Notes: generated from the letters alone by a model not told the origin. Shown: positions 22,390-33,815, counted from the stretch's first letter. The stretch: 64,000 nt of DNA from Odontocerum albicorne (GCA_949825065.1 OX463847.1:40954831-41018830); one strand, 5' to 3'. Numbers and translations: made by a program.

Positions 22390-22912
22390 GGGAATGCGTC
22401 ACGTCACAACTTCCCACTTAATTTCCGCGGTGCAGTCAACAAGTTAGTTGCAATTTTCGGCGCCAGATCTCACTCTGCGTATTGAGTTGATAAGCGCCAA
22501 ACAAAACAAAAATAACATTTAATGTCTGATAAAAGTCGATCGACTAGCTCTAAATATAGACAAAAACTAGCTAAATCCAGGCTTCCTGAACGAACGAGCT
22601 TCGATATTTATCTACGTCGTAAATAAATAAATGATTAAATTTATATTTGATACAATTTAAAACGAAATAATAATGTTGAGAAACGATCATTTAGATGCGC
22701 GCGCGGGCAGGGGGGAATTTTAGGACCCCTTGCAATCAGTATAACACGGTTGGAGTCCAGCAAAGGGGCGTTCTTTAAACCTAAGGACGGGAAATTAGAA
22801 ATTTTCACTTGTAGTTTATAGTAATAATGGTTTTGAATCGTGTAACGCAGTCTGAATAAGTGCCTTCGTTGTATTAATGTGTTTGTATCAACATTGTCAA
22901 AGGTAAGCTTCT
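22390..22912 (+). promoter_or_regulatory. G+C-richer island, possible promoter and first exon
   Basis: Local G+C and CpG content rise (CGTCACGTCAC, CCGCGG, CGGCGCC, GATGCGCGCGCGGGC). A TCAGT initiator-like motif lies near 22737, and AAAG before GTAAGC at about 22909-22912 is a good splice donor. This would suit the untranslated first exon of a plus-strand gene lying beyond this region, but no coding exon was found downstream. Confidence 0.28.
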
Positions 22913-23867
22913 AATTTTATTTTCTTTAATTTATATGTCTGGTGCATAGCTGTCTGGCTAAAAAAACTCACTGAAAAGTTCTTTTATTTTGTCCATTTTA
23001 TGTCTAATTATGTTTACAGATTATTTTTCACGACTTTTTTGTTTGTTTTTGCTGTATTTTTGTTTGGATAAGTATGTATTTACACATTTTGGGCGGCTCC
23101 CGTGAAATCGATGTCTAGTAAAGTGTCTCGCACGTGTTTAGCGGCGTGGTTGGGATCAATAATTGAATCGCACTGTCTGCAATATTTTTAGCGAATATAC
23201 TTTATTATCTGTTGCGGATTTCGAATTCAGTTATAAATACAATTTATTACAAAGTTATTTCGTGAATTGTAAGTAATGACTTTTGATTTAAGGAAGATAA
23301 TATAGTTGAATTAACGTAAAAAAATCGAGTATCGTAAAAATACCGAGATTGTGTAAGAAATCTACAGGTGCTTCGTGATTTCTTATCAGCTGAAAGAAAG
23401 AGGCTTTTTTATTACAGGAACGGTCCGATATTTGCTAAGATTTAAAAGCAGATTATTGATTATTAAAGCTACCGTTTTTTAAGAGTTTTCGATTACATGT
23501 GTTTTTAATAAAATAACTGTTGTTTCATCATTTGGGAAAGTAAATGTATTTATTGCAAATATTTTTTTTAATTCGTTATTCATTTCGTCAGTAATATTTA
23601 TTGACTGGTTTTACTGATGCGATCAGCATTTATTGTGATCATTAGTGCCAAAATGAAACATTCTTTATTTACTAAGTTAAAAAAAATCCTGAAACGTTTC
23701 AAATAAAAATGAAATAATATTTCAACACAGTAGAAAAATGCAATAGAACAGAGTTCAATGCCCCGCCATTTTAACGTGTGGAAACAGCAAATTTTAAATG
23801 AAGGACGAATTAACTTTATTTCAATGCAAATTATACATAAATCATTACATAAAAAATATTTTATATA
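22913..23867. other. non-coding DNA, nothing recognised
   Basis: Follows the candidate donor; no coding exon or repeat was identified. Confidence 0.35.
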
Positions 23868-24006
23868 CAGCCATGACCTACGAGACTTAGTTGGTAAGAT
23901 GTCTGTCTTTCAACCTGGGTGTTACTGGTTTGATTTCTATCGGAACCCAATTTATTTTCAAAACGGTTCCAGTCTGGTTAGTTGTACTGTATACAACGAA
24001 GATATT
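23868..24006 (+). repeat. tRNA-derived SINE, internally short
   Basis: A-box region GACTTAGTTGGTAAGATG, anticodon-like CTGTCTTTCAACCTGGG, B-box region CTGGTTTGATTTCTATCGG, then ACGGTTCCAGTCTGGTTAG and the final GTACTGTATACAACG of the tail. The hairpin part of the tail is deleted. Confidence 0.75.
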
Positions 24007-24189
24007 ATACATTAAAAAAACATTTTTTTTACTCAAAGCTTTACTTTGAACCAAACATTTCAACAATAAAAAAAGACGATAAAATAATGCATTATTTCTG
24101 CAAACGGAATACGAACCCATGACCTTTTTATTTCGAAAAGTTGTTGCACTTTTGTTATTCATTACATAAAATATTTATAGTTAGTATAC

Positions 24190-24315
24190 AACAATCTCCT
24201 TAGCCTAGTTGATAAAACGTCTGTCTTCCAACCCGAGGAAGCGCGTTCGATTTCTGTTGTTGACCAGATTTTTAAGAAGCGTTCCAGTCTTCTTTTCACT
24301 TAAGCTTGTTTAAAA
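24190..24315 (+). repeat. tRNA-derived SINE, head and body
   Basis: Head CTTAGCCTAGTTGATAAAAC, GTCTGTCTTCCAACCCGAGG, GCGTTCGATTTCTG, then body GCGTTCCAGTCT. Same family as 23868-24006 and 41585-41765; the LINE-like tail is not evident. Confidence 0.7.
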
Positions 24316-24442
24316 ATATTTTTTGTTGATTTGAAGAGATTACTACATAATAATAACTCTGCCTGGCTTTAGTTTATACAACGTTAGTGTAATGCAATAC
24401 AACAGTAAAATGGTATCTCTGGTCACATGCACCTGAATCATT

Positions 24443-24777
24443 GAACCAATAACGTGAATAATTTCATCCTTCAGATCAGGATTGATCGGGGGTCATTCTT
24501 ATAGACCTGGGTTTTCACGTAACCTCAGAAAAATATAGTCCAATGATATCAGATCACATGATCTTGGTGGTCAATTAACATCGCCGTTTCCGGAGATTAC
24601 AATACATAAAATAATTCAACAATTTGAACGCGTTGTTGTATTGTATACATCTCCATTTTTATAAATGTCATACATTACACTTCTCAAATGTTACAAGACC
24701 CAGGCAAGTTCGCGACGCCATCTGTGTTTTATCCAAAAATTTAAAAAAATCGCTCGATTTGAAAGACCCTTTATGAA
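24443..24777 (-). mobile_element. mariner/Tc1 deletion derivative, copy A (3' truncated)
   Basis: The right end, inward GGGTCTTTCAAATCGAGCG, matches the ends at 30.1 and 59.1 kb. On the minus strand the N-terminal transposase remnant ends in ELFYVL and is joined after a short junction to the C-terminal GDVN region, the same fusion as in copies B and C. The left part beyond CCAATAACGTG is missing. Confidence 0.8.
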
Positions 24778-25020
24778 GTTTCTAAATTTTATTATGAATC
24801 AAGCTTTTATGAAACATTAAATAAACAATTTAGGCTCATTCAAATTTTACTTTTAGAAATATTCGACTTTAAAAAGTGCGATCACTTATCATTAAATTTT
24901 TTCTCTTTGCGCTGACTGTGAATCTGGGTTTTTATGTGTATGTTTGAGAGTGCGCGTTTATATTTTTGCCAATTTTAGTACACATTTATTGAGTTTGTAA
25001 TCTTATGAACTGCTTGTTTG

Positions 25021-25150
25021 TTGTCATTATTTTTGTATTTTATTTAATGTATAAGGGCGTGAGCTAAAAAAAAATCTCACGTCATCGCTACAGAGTTCAC
25101 CTTTTATTGGTGGGGACGTATCTCAATTGGGAGGATGTTATGAGGTGCAC
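25021..25150 (+). repeat. unknown dispersed repeat (R family), partial
   Basis: Contains TTTATTGGTGGGGACGTATC, TCAATTGGGAGGATG and TTATGAGGTGCACTCAGAC. It aligns with 28262-28372 (opposite strand) and the two units at 39.9-40.5 kb. The class is unknown to me. Confidence 0.5.
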
Positions 25151-25157
25151 TCAGACT

Positions 25158-25295
25158 ATTTGATAGTTTTTTTTTAAACCTGACGAGTTTACTGCCATGT
25201 GGCAATCTCTTCCAACAACCAAAAAGATGTTTTTATAGGCTCTAAGTGTTAACCAGACTGGAGTCCTATTGAAAAAATCTGGGTTCCAGCATATA
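25158..25295 (-). repeat. SINE body and tail
   Basis: Minus strand: CTCCAGTCTGGTTAACACTT, AGAGCC, then GGTTGTTGGAAGAGATTGCC, ACATGGCAGTAAACTCGTC and AGGTT, ending in an A-rich run. The tRNA-like head is missing or 5'-truncated. Confidence 0.75.
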
Positions 25296-25924
25296 CCAAT
25301 ATCAAGTATATATTTTTCTATTATCTTAAAATACATGCGCTTTTTTAGGATTATACGTACTCGTACATACTACGACGCTATCATTAACCTAAATTTATTT
25401 CATTTTTATCAGAAAATAACTTAATTGGTTTAATATGAGAAATCATCCTTAACTATCCCGCGATTTTTTTATATCTGGCCGAATATACTCAGTGCCTCTA
25501 TGAATACGTACTGGCGCTACGTGCAATCGGATATAAATTTTAACATTTATGGTCCATTGCTCTTTTTTTATTCTTTTTTACGTCGTACCTTACTTTCCAC
25601 ATTGTCAGACTTGGACCAACTACCAGCTACCAATTAACCCTCATACTCGATGACCTTAAAAAGTGACTTGAAATACTTTAATGACGAAGCATGTACTTAT
25701 CAAATTTTCATCGCTTTTTCCTTTCCCATATTTTTTTCTTTTTTCCCCGACCTTTGATGACATACTTTTGTATATGCACGTATGTATCTTTCATAAATAA
25801 GAAACAAACACTACTCATAAACTTTTGTAACATTTTTTTTGTTGGTCGACCTAAATTATCAAGTGGAAATAAAGTTAGATTTTGCTTCGTACAATAAATA
25901 TGTATTATATTATATTTAACTTTC

Positions 25925-26055
25925 GTTCCATCAAGTACAACCTGGTGGACTTATTGCAGTGTAGCGATCTCTTCCAAACTAAAGAGAAAGATGAAAAGGC
26001 CTTAAGTGAAACACAAACTAAAATCTTTTTAAAAAAATAGGGGTTCAACGAGAAT
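25925..26055 (-). repeat. SINE body and tail
   Basis: Minus strand: TTGTGTTTCACTTAAGGCC, then TTTGGAAGAGATCGC, GCAATAAGTCCACCAGGTTG and TACTTG. Same tail as the other SINE copies. Confidence 0.75.
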
Positions 26056-26267
26056 CTATCTTCCTAGTAAACCTTTCAATTTATTTTTTATACAGTATTT
26101 TTTTATTACGAATACTTGTATATCATACAATATATCTTTGATTCCTCACACCCCCAATATCGAGCCTGCTTGATTAAGCTACCCCGTTTCGTACCTTTAG
26201 AATAGCGGGATCTTGAATATATATAGGTAGACATACCCACCCTCTTGCGTCAGTGAATTCAATTTTC

Positions 26268-26336
26268 TCTGCTACGTCAGGTTTCAGCTGTGATATCACC
26301 TACGTCATCAAATTTGACGTCATTTTGACGTCATCT
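26268..26336. promoter_or_regulatory. cluster of CRE-like TGACGT sites
   Basis: Within about 70 bp lie CTACGTCAG, CTACGTCATC, TTGACGTCAT and TTGACGTCATC, two of which are full TGACGTCA palindromes. A TATATATAGG box sits about 50 bp upstream of the cluster (near 26218). This looks like a CREB/ATF-responsive promoter or an LTR/MITE fragment; no gene starts next to it that I can identify. Confidence 0.35.
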
Positions 26337-26469
26337 ACCAGGCTTTTTAAAGCTTTGAAATTTTACAGTCAATGGAATGTCACCTGAATACAGTAACGGC
26401 TGTAAGGCTCATAGAACCTTTGTAATAAATGTGTAAGGCAGTTATTGGAGTTATAATAATATTTACTTA

Positions 26470-26585
26470 AGCTAATTTATCTTCTTCTTCTTAAGATGTC
26501 ACCTTCTTTCAAAAGTTGATAAGCGTCATGGCAATCTTTACTTTGGTGACTGCATCCTGAAACCATTCGAATATAATAGAATATA
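26470..26585 (-). pseudogene. LINE 3' end
   Basis: Minus strand reads WFQDAVTKVKIAMTLINF, stop, then GAAGAAGAAG. It matches the LFRAAxxKVKIAMMIxNL end of the LINE family whose RT remnant is at 37.5 kb. Confidence 0.65.
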
Positions 26586-26689
26586 AAATTAGTTTAACTA
26601 CAATCAAACCATGAAAAAGCAGAAATTTGACCATCACGATGAAAATGCACCTCGTTAAATATCTAGTCTTCACAACATTCATATAATGC

Positions 26690-26910
26690 GCGGAGACTTG
26701 TGGCCATGGAGAGAGTTTGGAGAGGTTTGCGATTGTTGAAGACATAGAAGAACGACGCACAAGAGGAAGAATGCGTGGAACTGACCAAGTGAGATATACA
26801 ACTTGACTGCCCTTAACAACTGCCTTTCAAGCCATGTAGTGCAGGGATGGATGGAGAGGAGTCTTCGAAGGATATCATGGAAGTCCCGATGCTTATTTAT
26901 GAGCTATACG
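26690..26910 (+). pseudogene. LINE reverse-transcriptase C-terminal fragment
   Basis: Plus strand: YGHGESLERFAIVEDIEERR, TRGRMRGTDQVRYTT, then further on GWRGVFEGYHG. It resembles the GHV-R-x-LEKLV-GK-RGRQR-x-RWRG layout of LINE C-termini, with stops. Confidence 0.5.
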
Positions 26911-27814
26911 CCAGGATGGACACACAAACCATTCCTGCAAATCTTGCCAAAATATTTATTTATTTAATTAATGACACAACAGTGTCTTTTATGATATATA
27001 TATACAAATGAACATATGACAAGTTATACAAGTACTTTAAATTATTGACAAAAAATACAGAACTTTGCCTTAAACTAACATGGAGATACAAAAAGCAGTA
27101 GTAATAATAAATTACAAAGTCATTGTTTAAAATGATTTAATATTAATATGTATATTTAAGTTCAATATACGAGTATGTATGTACGAGTATATCGTAAAAT
27201 ATTACCAAATTTTACCAAGTAGACTTACGTAATTGTCGAAGACTTGTTTTATAGTGGTAAAGAAGCGACTTTGTTTTCGACCATTTATTTTACCTTAGTT
27301 ATAACTATTTTAAAATAATACATATGACCGAAGTCATAGGTATCTTTATACTCCAAAATTCTAGGCGATAAAATGCCTGTGTCATTCATTGGAGGGGAGT
27401 AACACAGTGCAGGGCTCGTGCCGCGATCTTCCACACGGAAGTCCATTTCGATAACGCGTCGCCATGCACCGTGATTTGGAACCTCGATTATACTCGTATT
27501 TACTTAATCGTTGATAGCGCCGAGCTATCCTAGTTTAATATAAAAATGTTTTACTTTCAGTCCCCATATTTTAACTTAGTTTATTATTATATTTACCCTT
27601 AGTGATTGCCTAATATAAATTATCGGAGCGTTTTGGAGTAACTGGATTTTTCTAACTTATACTTCTATAGCGCTATAAGCGATCAAAGTTTATCTATTGA
27701 AGATAAATTGAAGTAAGTAGACACACTTTGAGAGTATTTTACTTAATGAATTATAATGCAACCATTGGGTAGCACCGTGTCTAGTTTGATAAATATTTCT
27801 TAATGTTAATGTTG
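26911..27814. other. A+T-rich DNA, nothing recognised
   Basis: The segment from 26940 begins with a TATTTATTTATTTAATTAAT run that may be a LINE or SINE 3' tail on the minus strand. The rest is unassigned. Confidence 0.35.
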
Positions 27815-28035
27815 TCGAGTTCAGGAGGGTTCTTCTCCAGCATTACTTTAATCTCAGGACTTGACTGGGAGACGGGTTCTTGTTCTGGATTACAATCCTA
27901 GGATTCGTCTGCACCAATCACTTGATCCCTCCACTCATCTCTGTCACCCGCCAGTCTCTTCATCTCCTGGTAGTTGCCACAGCGCACATCCCGGATCACC
28001 CGGTCCATGTAGCTATATCTAGGGCGGCCTCTTTA
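27815..28035 (-). pseudogene. LINE reverse-transcriptase C-terminus
   Basis: Minus strand: RGRPRYSYMDRVIRDVRCGN, YQEMKRLAGDRDEWRDQVIG, then stop. The GRPR-x-D-x-DRxxWR layout is typical of non-LTR elements. The 3' flank near 27820-27870 (GAGTTCAGGAGGGTTCTTCT on the plus strand) recurs at 63150-63200, so the family has at least two copies here. Confidence 0.75.
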
Positions 28036-28261
28036 GTTATTGCTCTCAATCATTCCCTCGACGATGGTAAGGAGCAGGTCTGGGTGCCTGATAATTACTG
28101 GAGACGGGTTATTCCAATTAAATAAATAAATATAGGCTATTGATAACAACATAGTATGTACATATGTTTTATATGTTAAATAGATTCCGAAAGCGCGTAT
28201 ATGTTACACGTATATCTCAAGATAAATAGCAGAAAATATCTTTAAGAGAGAAGCTATTAAA

Positions 28262-28372
28262 ATATCTGGGTTCATCTCATAACGTACCCCCGTCTGAGAT
28301 ACACCCCACCAATATAGGGCGAGTCCGGCCGCGAGGACATAAGTTTTTAGAGTCCAGACCCTTGTACGTGTA
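28262..28372 (-). repeat. unknown dispersed repeat (R family), partial
   Basis: Minus strand: ATGTCCTCGCGGCCGGACTC, GCCCTATATTGGTGGGGTGT, ATCTCAGACGGGGGTACG, matching the units at 39.9-40.5 kb. Markedly G+C-richer than its surroundings. Confidence 0.6.
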
Positions 28373-29699
28373 GATTAAGAAAAAAACACAAATTTTATGA
28401 ATTGACAGAATTTTTTTTTAAATCATTTACATTATGTCTTAATTTTATTTTTGTTATTCAATTGATTTTTCATTTGATTGATTGTGTTTGAGTATTTTTT
28501 TCTATCAGCATTGCCCGATGTACTCGTACAATACAACAATTTATTTTCTTGTTTAATTAGTTTTACATTTTTGTTGCCTTTCAGAAATAATTTCTATTCT
28601 TCTAAAAAAATCATGTATGGTTGATTGTATTCCCCTATTTTTTTCCAACTATTGTTAATTTTGGTAGTTTCATGCGCCATGTATAATATATTCTGAATTG
28701 TGTTGATTTCTTCAAGTTATTGATATTTTATCGTATATATTATATATAGTAAATGTTGCTATGATTTGTAAAGGACACTTTAGTATCGTATACCTTTTCA
28801 ATAAATATGAAGGTGTAGTTTCTAAGTTACGTGTTATGGCCTTTTGCAACGAAAACACTTTTAGAATTTCAAATGTGTAATTTTATTTGCATATTGGTTG
28901 AATTACATTGAAGTATAATATTAACAGTATTATAGAAATAATAATAACGATGATGTTAACATCGTATTGGCTTTTTGAATAATGATTGCTGCATCTGATA
29001 TGACGTCCTATTTAAAGCAAAGATAACCATATGCGCGACCCTTCGATAGATTAAAAAATAATTTTTCGGGTATGTTATCGATGCCCTTAAGGTCAAATCG
29101 ATATCAGGCGATTTATCTCGTTCGCAGTTTACTTCCATTTAGTGATACCAAATCTTCGGATAGATAACCGCCAACAAGATAATAAATTTAAACATAATAC
29201 ATTGAGTTAAGTTTGACATACATGTGATAACACTAATATTTAGAGGTTCTAGATTACATAGTATATATATGGTTAGCTTAACATTGGTTTGCATGATAAC
29301 TTATAATATTTATTGGAAGTGGATAAGAGTATACGATAAGATTAGCATATTAACATTGGCAGGGATACATTACATACGGCTATAAAAATATCATAGCTAA
29401 AATACTCCGTACACAATAATTCGTATATTATTTTTTGATACATCCACGGACTAAAATAATATGTTCTACTAAAAATAAACTAAATTATTAAAATATAACC
29501 ATGTTTGTGTGAAACAAAAACAACGAAGGAGAAAATATTGCACAAAAGGCCTCGATTCGAAAAAAGTGTATTTCTGCAGGCGGGATAGTGAATGTGGCAG
29601 TTTGCCGAACAAAAAAATGTAGTTGATTTGAATCCCTTCTTAAGAAATATTTATCCCAGCGTGATTTGAGGCGATAAATTTAACGCGAATATTATATTT
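28373..29699. other. A+T-rich intergenic DNA, nothing recognised
   Basis: No supported feature. Confidence 0.4.
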
Positions 29700-29719
29700 A
29701 ATTGATCTGCAATACGAAT

Positions 29720-29832
29720 GACAATCTAATCCAGATGATAATTTCACCGATGATTTAACAGATGATGGGAACACACTAGCCGACTTGGGGGTAGCAAGTT
29801 CGATTCCAGTTGGCACTTGAAAAAATAACACG
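29720..29832 (+). repeat. tRNA-derived SINE head (weak)
   Basis: A good B box, AAGTTCGATTCCAG, follows ACTAGCCGACTTGGGGGTAG and is itself followed by TTGGCACTTGAAAAA, the same order as in the clearer SINE at 41.6 kb. The A box is degraded. Confidence 0.4.
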
Positions 29833-30118
29833 CACTAGACGTATGCTAGTATTATTATCTTTTAAAATACGACAATATTCCCAGCATGCACAATTAAGAA
29901 TTTATTTTTGATAAAAAGTATTGAGTAATGTGGTATAAAAACAATATTGTTTCCCAACCACGCTTTTCAAAATGTCCGCATAACTAATTCTGATATATTG
30001 AAAGGTACCATTCGAATGAATTAATAAATGTTTATATAATATATATTATATGAATGAGCTGCAGTCTCGGACATATAGGTCTTCTGAGCCTTGGCCTGTT
30101 GTGTGCTTGTATAGATAG

Positions 30119-30671
30119 GGTTTTTCAAATTGAGCGGTTTTTTTTTAATTCCATTTGTTTTAATTCTTGAATAAAACACACAATTTGCTTGGATTTCAAT
30201 TTTTTTTATTGGTCATTGAAGTATAATGTATGACATTTAAACACATAAAACAATAACCGCCTAATGTCCACCTCTTGCAGCTCCACAGATGCCCACTCTT
30301 TTGTCAAAATTTTCGATGACATTTTGGCATAATTGCGGTTCTAACTCGCCAATAACGTGAATAATTTCGTCCTTCAGCTCAGCAATTGATTGGGGGTCAT
30401 TCTTATAGACCTGGATTTTCACGTAATCCCAGAGAAAATAGTCCAACGGTGTCAGATTATATGATCTTGGTGGCCAATTAACATCACCGTTTCCTGAGAT
30501 TACAATACATAAAATAATTCAACAATTTAAACGTGTTGTTGTATTGTATACGACTCCATTTTTATAAATGTCATACATTACACTTCTCAAATATCACAAG
30601 ACCCATGCAAGTTCGCGACGCCATCAGTGTTTTATCCAAGAATTAAAAAAAAAGGTTCAATTTGAAAGACC
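30119..30671 (-). mobile_element. mariner/Tc1 deletion derivative, copy B (complete)
   Basis: Inverted ends GGGTTTTTCAAATTGAGC (left) and GGGTCTTTCAAATTGAACC (right, inward) with TA on each side. On the minus strand the first about 18 transposase residues (MESYTIQQ, IVELFY) are fused directly to the C-terminal part: NWPPRS, LTP-DYFLWDYVKIQVYK, SIAELKDEIIHVIGELEPQL, FDKRVGICGAARGGH. The central catalytic region is deleted. Copies A and C share the junction, so this deleted form itself amplified. Confidence 0.88.
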
Positions 30672-31379
30672 CTATACATGTGAAGTTTAAGTCTGAACAA
30701 GTTAGAGCGTGTATATAGTAGATATATACTACGCCTATCGTGTGGTCAGGCGATGAACAATAACAATTTCATACCTCTAACCTCAGTATATGCCAACTAG
30801 AGTTGATATAAGAAGTGTTGTTTCGTTATGCGCTGAAAGCTAAAATTACGCGATTATCAAGTTTCTTTCAAAAGCCTGACGGAAAATAAAAGAACCTATA
30901 GATGCTGAGCATCTTAAATTTCTGTATTCATGTGCACTGTACATTTTATTATCGAAATCAACCGAATATAAATAAAAAAAATAATGAGAAAGAAGTCTTT
31001 CCTAAGACCGATTAAATTTTACCGGCCTGAAGTCGACCCTGTGTCATCGAAAAGTTTACTGAGGCAGTGGGCGGTATTGTGCGCCGTTACACCTACGTTA
31101 TTTGTCATTTGAAAATAAAATTATTTTTATATTATGAATGAACGTTGTATGTGTTCTTTTAGTTTTATGTTACCTTTACGATAATTTGGTCATTTGAACT
31201 AAAATTGACGAAGAAAAAAACATTAATGATTTGGGATAACGATTTTATGATATGGCGCCCTTCAAACGCAGAGGAACAAAAGATTAACAATCATAATAAT
31301 AGTAAAAATATAATTTATATAGCGTAGTTTAGAGAGCAGACTCTTTTGAAGGGCGCTCTAACTCGGGAATCGTTGCCTC
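30672..31379. other. intergenic DNA, nothing recognised
   Basis: No supported feature. G+C rises toward the LTR-like repeats at 31.4 kb. Confidence 0.4.
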
Positions 31380-31493
31380 TGTGGCGGTCGTCGCACACTC
31401 AGTCGCACACTCGGAACACTGTGGGCGTCCATGCACACGGTCAATGACCGATGAAGCGACCTTTGTATTCCTCGACAAATCTAAATAAACAAA
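31380..31493 (+). repeat. 5' fragment of LTR-like repeat
   Basis: TGTGGCGGTCGTCGCACACT, CAGTCGCACACTCGGAACAC, TCAATGACCGATGAAGCGAC and TCCTCGACAAATCTAAATAA match the first 115 bp of 31612-31995 almost base for base. Confidence 0.85.
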
Positions 31494-31611
31494 TTATCCA
31501 TGTACCTTTAAATTCGACAAAGGGAAACGGAAAACCAGTCTAGGCGCTAGATGCTTCGGTATCCAACGTTCGCGTAGGTACGCAACTTACGCTTCACTAG
31601 AAGGGGAGCAC

Positions 31612-31995
31612 TGTGGCGGTCGTTGCACACTCAGTCGCACACTCGGAACACTGTGGGCGTCCATGAACACGTTCAATGACCGATGAAGCGACCTTTGCAT
31701 TCCTCGACAAATCTAAATAAACAAGTCCAAAGTTCACACGCCGGCCATTCAACCCATAGCCAGGAGTGGACCGCATTCCATACTAGAGCGAGAACGCACC
31801 ACGCTTGTCTCGCCAGTTCCGTATTTGAATGATACCTACATACAACATTAATCGTTTTTACATTCGCAGGAACGAGACGTAGGCATATCGCGAGCGCATT
31901 CCCGCGCACATTCTAAAATGATATAAATACCTACGTTACTAATAAAAACTCTCTCTTTCCGCATTGCGATCCAAAACGTGTTTTATTTATCAACA
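31612..31995 (+). repeat. LTR-like repeat, full length
   Basis: Begins TGTGGCGG and ends ATCAACA (TG...CA), with a TATA-like GATATAAATACC followed by an AATAAAAACTC polyadenylation-like site about 25 bp later. G+C-rich, promoter-like. A full relative lies inverted at 37958-38331 and a diverged one at 40640-40885. The sequence after the CA (ATCATCATCTC, AAGGAC) is also shared by the 38-kb copy, and no primer-binding site is recognisable, so it may be a TRIM or another element rather than a solo LTR. Confidence 0.5.
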
Positions 31996-32558
31996 AATCA
32001 TCATCATCTCTTCCCTTAAGGACTAGCTCCTAAACCTCTATTAATGACAAAAAAATTACAACAAAAAATAAACCAATTCCGAGTTCAGATAGGAAGGTGA
32101 TGACTGTGGTTATTAAAATAGGAACTTCTCCACATCTGCATGTGTTTAAAAAACATATTAGGTAAGAAAACAGTAGAAGGCTTACCAAGGAAATATGAAC
32201 TACAAAGAAAACTTTGTAGATCTTCCGTTATGTGATAGTAACTGTTATGTCGAAATTCGGGAGTTTGATGGTGATTATGGGAAATAGCCACTTTCTTCAG
32301 CATTTTATTACATGACGGTTACAATGATTACGTGTTAGTATATCACGGAGATCATTTAAATGGGTAAAGTGCTTTAGTGACCTCGTTCCTCGCCCATAAG
32401 AATGTATCTAACTAATTTGGGCCTTATGGACCCTTAATATACTCATTTTTGTGAAAGAGAATCTTCACCTCTTTCCAATTGAGAGTGTTGGAGCAGGAGC
32501 AAAAGGTAAATGTGGTCAGATAACATACATTTCGTTTCAGATAAATATACTGCAACTA
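31996..32558. other. intergenic DNA, nothing recognised
   Basis: Holds the short segment shared with the 38-kb LTR-like copy (31996-32030). At 32110-32250 it holds a stretch (GTTTAAAAAACATATT and ACTTTGTAGATCTTCCGTTA) similar to 53165-53270 (CTTTGTAGAACTTCCGATA), an unclassified repeat. Confidence 0.4.
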
Positions 32559-32803
32559 CAGTAACCGACGGTAAGTAATACACATCGGACTTAAGAAAGA
32601 GACTGTCGGACATGTCGGCTAACTTCGGCTTTGTAGAGCGTGGTCTCTGTCATTCATACCACACCTTCGAATGCTTGACAACGACTGACAAATCGCGACG
32701 GAATACATGTATGAATGACACGCTCTACAACGCCAGAGTTAGCCGATTATGGCCGATGGTATCTTTCTTAAGCCCGACGTGTATTACTTACCGCCGGGTA
32801 CTG
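32559..32803. mobile_element. palindromic Tc1/pogo-type MITE, copy 3
   Basis: TA-flanked, ends CAGTAACCGACGGTAAGTAA and, inward from the right, CAGTACCCGGCGGTAAGTAA. At 245 bp it is longer than copies 1 and 2, with extra subterminal inverted segments (ACTTAAGAAAGA with TCTTTCTTAAG). The plus-strand open frame across it is a by-product. Confidence 0.9.
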
Positions 32804-33084
32804 TACTTTTGTAGCGCTTCACTTATCTGCAGGGGATAAGAAGCGAGTCCAGTAATAAATGAAGACAGTGATAAAATATTCAGTATAAAGAAATCTCTAT
32901 TGATGAACATGCATTCTGGTGATAAGACAGGTGACCCTTAGGTTCACTTTATGGAGTGGAAAGTAAGATATGTGTCACATAACATAACATATTAGGCTTT
33001 AGATTTGGCTGTAGTGTATGTAATAACAAAGCATATATATAGTACAAATGTGGAAGGTGTGGCAGAAGAATACTAGAGAAAGTA

Positions 33085-33260
33085 TGGTTGTATCAAGTGA
33101 ATGTTTTGAAAGGAGACGTAGAAAGTCAGATAAATCGTACGAGTTGTATGGGAAGGTATAAGGATGTGGAAGAGGCTAAGGATGTGTACCCAGATAGGAA
33201 CGTCTGGCACTGTGTCGTCTCTGCCTATCCCATCAGGGAGATGGCGTAATTGTATGTACG
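33085..33260 (+). pseudogene. LINE C-terminal fragment
   Basis: Plus strand: DVEEAKDVYPDRNVWHCVVS, then AYPIREMA and stop. It resembles the EEA-DRxxWR-VSAYPIR end of arthropod LINE proteins. Upstream frames are disrupted. Confidence 0.55.
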
Positions 33261-33305
33261 AACACAATTTATAGATTTTTTAGTTATACCTTTGTCCCTA
33301 TATAC

Positions 33306-33807
33306 CAGTGCTCCGCAACCGGTATGCCGTGACACACTGGTGTGCCGTGAGCCGGATACAGGGGTGCCGCGGTCAAATTCAATGTATTTGACATTTTACA
33401 ATTTTTCATTATGTATTTAATACACAATGACAAATTATTTTTCATAATATTGTCTGTTTTTTCAAAATGTAGTATAGAATAATTATTATAACTAAATAAT
33501 TTTTCAATGGTCCCCCAGCGCCTGGTGCCAACTGTTGAAAACTGCGTAGTGTGCTTTGTACACACCATGGCCGCACCAAATTAGTCAGACAAAGAAAAAT
33601 GATCCTTATGCGTGTCGCTGAAGACGCATGCGCATGCGTTATACGTAAAAATAAATATGTTATAGTTTTATGTACTATATGTATACTTTTCAAATAAAAA
33701 ACAAAAATTTATAGAAAAATTTGTGTATCAATTTAGCTTTTGGTGTGCCGCGGAATTCTAGGAAGAATTTTGGTGTGTCGTAGGTGAGAAAAGGTTGCGG
33801 TGCACTG
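33306..33807. mobile_element. hAT-like non-autonomous element with perfect target duplication
   Basis: A perfect 8-bp duplication CTATATAC (33298-33305 and 33808-33815) flanks inverted ends CAGTGCTCCGCAACCGG and CAGTGCACCGCAACCTTTT. Just inside lie GTGTGCCGTGAGCC and, inverted, ACACACCAAAATTC segments. The 502 bp has no transposase; two overlapping minus-strand open frames lack recognisable motifs. The perfect duplication suggests a fairly recent insertion. Confidence 0.93.
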
Positions 33808-33815
33808 CTATATAC

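Noticed and set aside
31612..31995. A complete LTR retrotransposon between the repeats at 31.4 and 31.6 kb
   Set aside because: Only about 120 bp separate the fragment and the full copy, with no internal coding region or primer-binding site.
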